A model generated the notes under the pieces. That model had not been told where the DNA came from. It made no database searches and saw nothing but the letters and a program-made list of their open reading frames with translations. Shown here piece by piece: positions 5,457 through 5,639 of a DNA stretch of 5,639 nucleotides. Origin of the DNA: Chloroflexota bacterium (GTDB taxonomy: Bacteria > Chloroflexota > Anaerolineae > J102). Every line of letters begins with the position of its first letter. Within the stretch, counting starts at the first letter, position 1. Both the position numbers and the translations under genes were made by a program. The DNA is taken from positions 1-5,639 of the forward strand of contig PIVW01000390.1 in the NCBI GenBank assembly GCA_003353825.1, given 5' to 3'.

Positions 5457-5639
5457 AGGTATATTTATTGTAACGTATGACCTTACTTTGAACTCGTTGT
5501 TTTGCTACAATACGATCATGCTTAATTTGACAATGGCACATTTCTCTAGACCATCAGGTACTATATATTGTAGGTACCAGTTATTGACGCCCATATGCAG
5601 TAGGGCGACATCAATTGCCGTTCGTTAGTAACTGTGCCG

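Larger units (their letters stand above)
5196..5639. other. Gene-free leader region upstream of the kinase operon
   Basis: No supported gene lies in these 444 bases. They hold heptamer repeats at 5213-5240 and 5343-5356, a palindrome at 5388-5400, a dispersed-repeat copy at 5413-5456, and AT-rich sequence from about 5455 to 5600. A 36-codon open frame at 5518-5628 on the plus strand has no binding site or recognisable content. The operon promoter must lie here or beyond the right edge. Confidence 0.7.

Noticed and set aside
5518..5628. 36-codon plus-strand open frame near the right edge
   Set aside because: It is too short, has no ribosome binding site and no recognisable sequence. A TACAAT box at 5506-5511 lies before it, but no acceptable -35 box is at the right distance.

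Overview
The window looks like chromosomal DNA from an anaerobic or facultative bacterium, most likely Chloroflexota (Anaerolineae/Caldilineae-like). The taxon is an inference. It rests on the style of the RHS core fragment at the left edge, on REP-like GTAGTA...TACTAC double hairpins, and on dispersed ATCCGTGA-type and heptameric intergenic repeats. The functional genes themselves do not fix the phylum. A glycyl radical enzyme (GRE) with its own activase implies a strictly or transiently anoxic lifestyle, because the glycyl radical is destroyed by oxygen.

Layout, left to right: (1) 1-237, plus strand: the 3' end of an RHS/YD-repeat gene whose conserved core breaks off and runs into unrelated sequence. 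(2) 243-557, minus strand: a small Dabb (stress-responsive alpha/beta-barrel) protein. (3) 558-733: an intergenic strip with one copy of a dispersed repeat and a REP-like double hairpin just past the end of the main operon. (4) 734-5195, minus strand: a tight three-gene operon transcribed right to left, made of a ROK-family sugar kinase, a GRE-activating radical SAM enzyme and a PflD-like GRE. The gaps are 7 nt or a short overlap between the first two genes, and 9 nt between the last two. (5) 5196-5639: a gene-free leader with heptamer repeats, a perfect 6+1+6 palindrome, a second copy of the dispersed repeat, and no recognisable gene.

The main point is the three-gene operon. The GRE is not a pyruvate formate-lyase: it has a single active-site Cys in a GCVE motif instead of adjacent cysteines. 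Block by block it matches my recollection of E. coli PflD (for example GCVELS-PG, SSARYFAGFP-G, TRPQDRF, VRVAGYSA-F, DIIRRT/EIIRRT). As I recall, PflD was recently assigned as a radical C-O lyase that opens 1,5-anhydromannitol-6-phosphate to 1-deoxyfructose-6-phosphate, and YbiW as the anhydroglucitol-6-phosphate counterpart. In E. coli the sugar phosphate is thought to come from a PTS. Here a ROK kinase leads the operon, which suggests a PTS-independent version: kinase makes the 6-phosphate, and the GRE opens the ring. The aldolase and hydroxyacetone/propanediol steps are not in this window, so the substrate remains a hypothesis.
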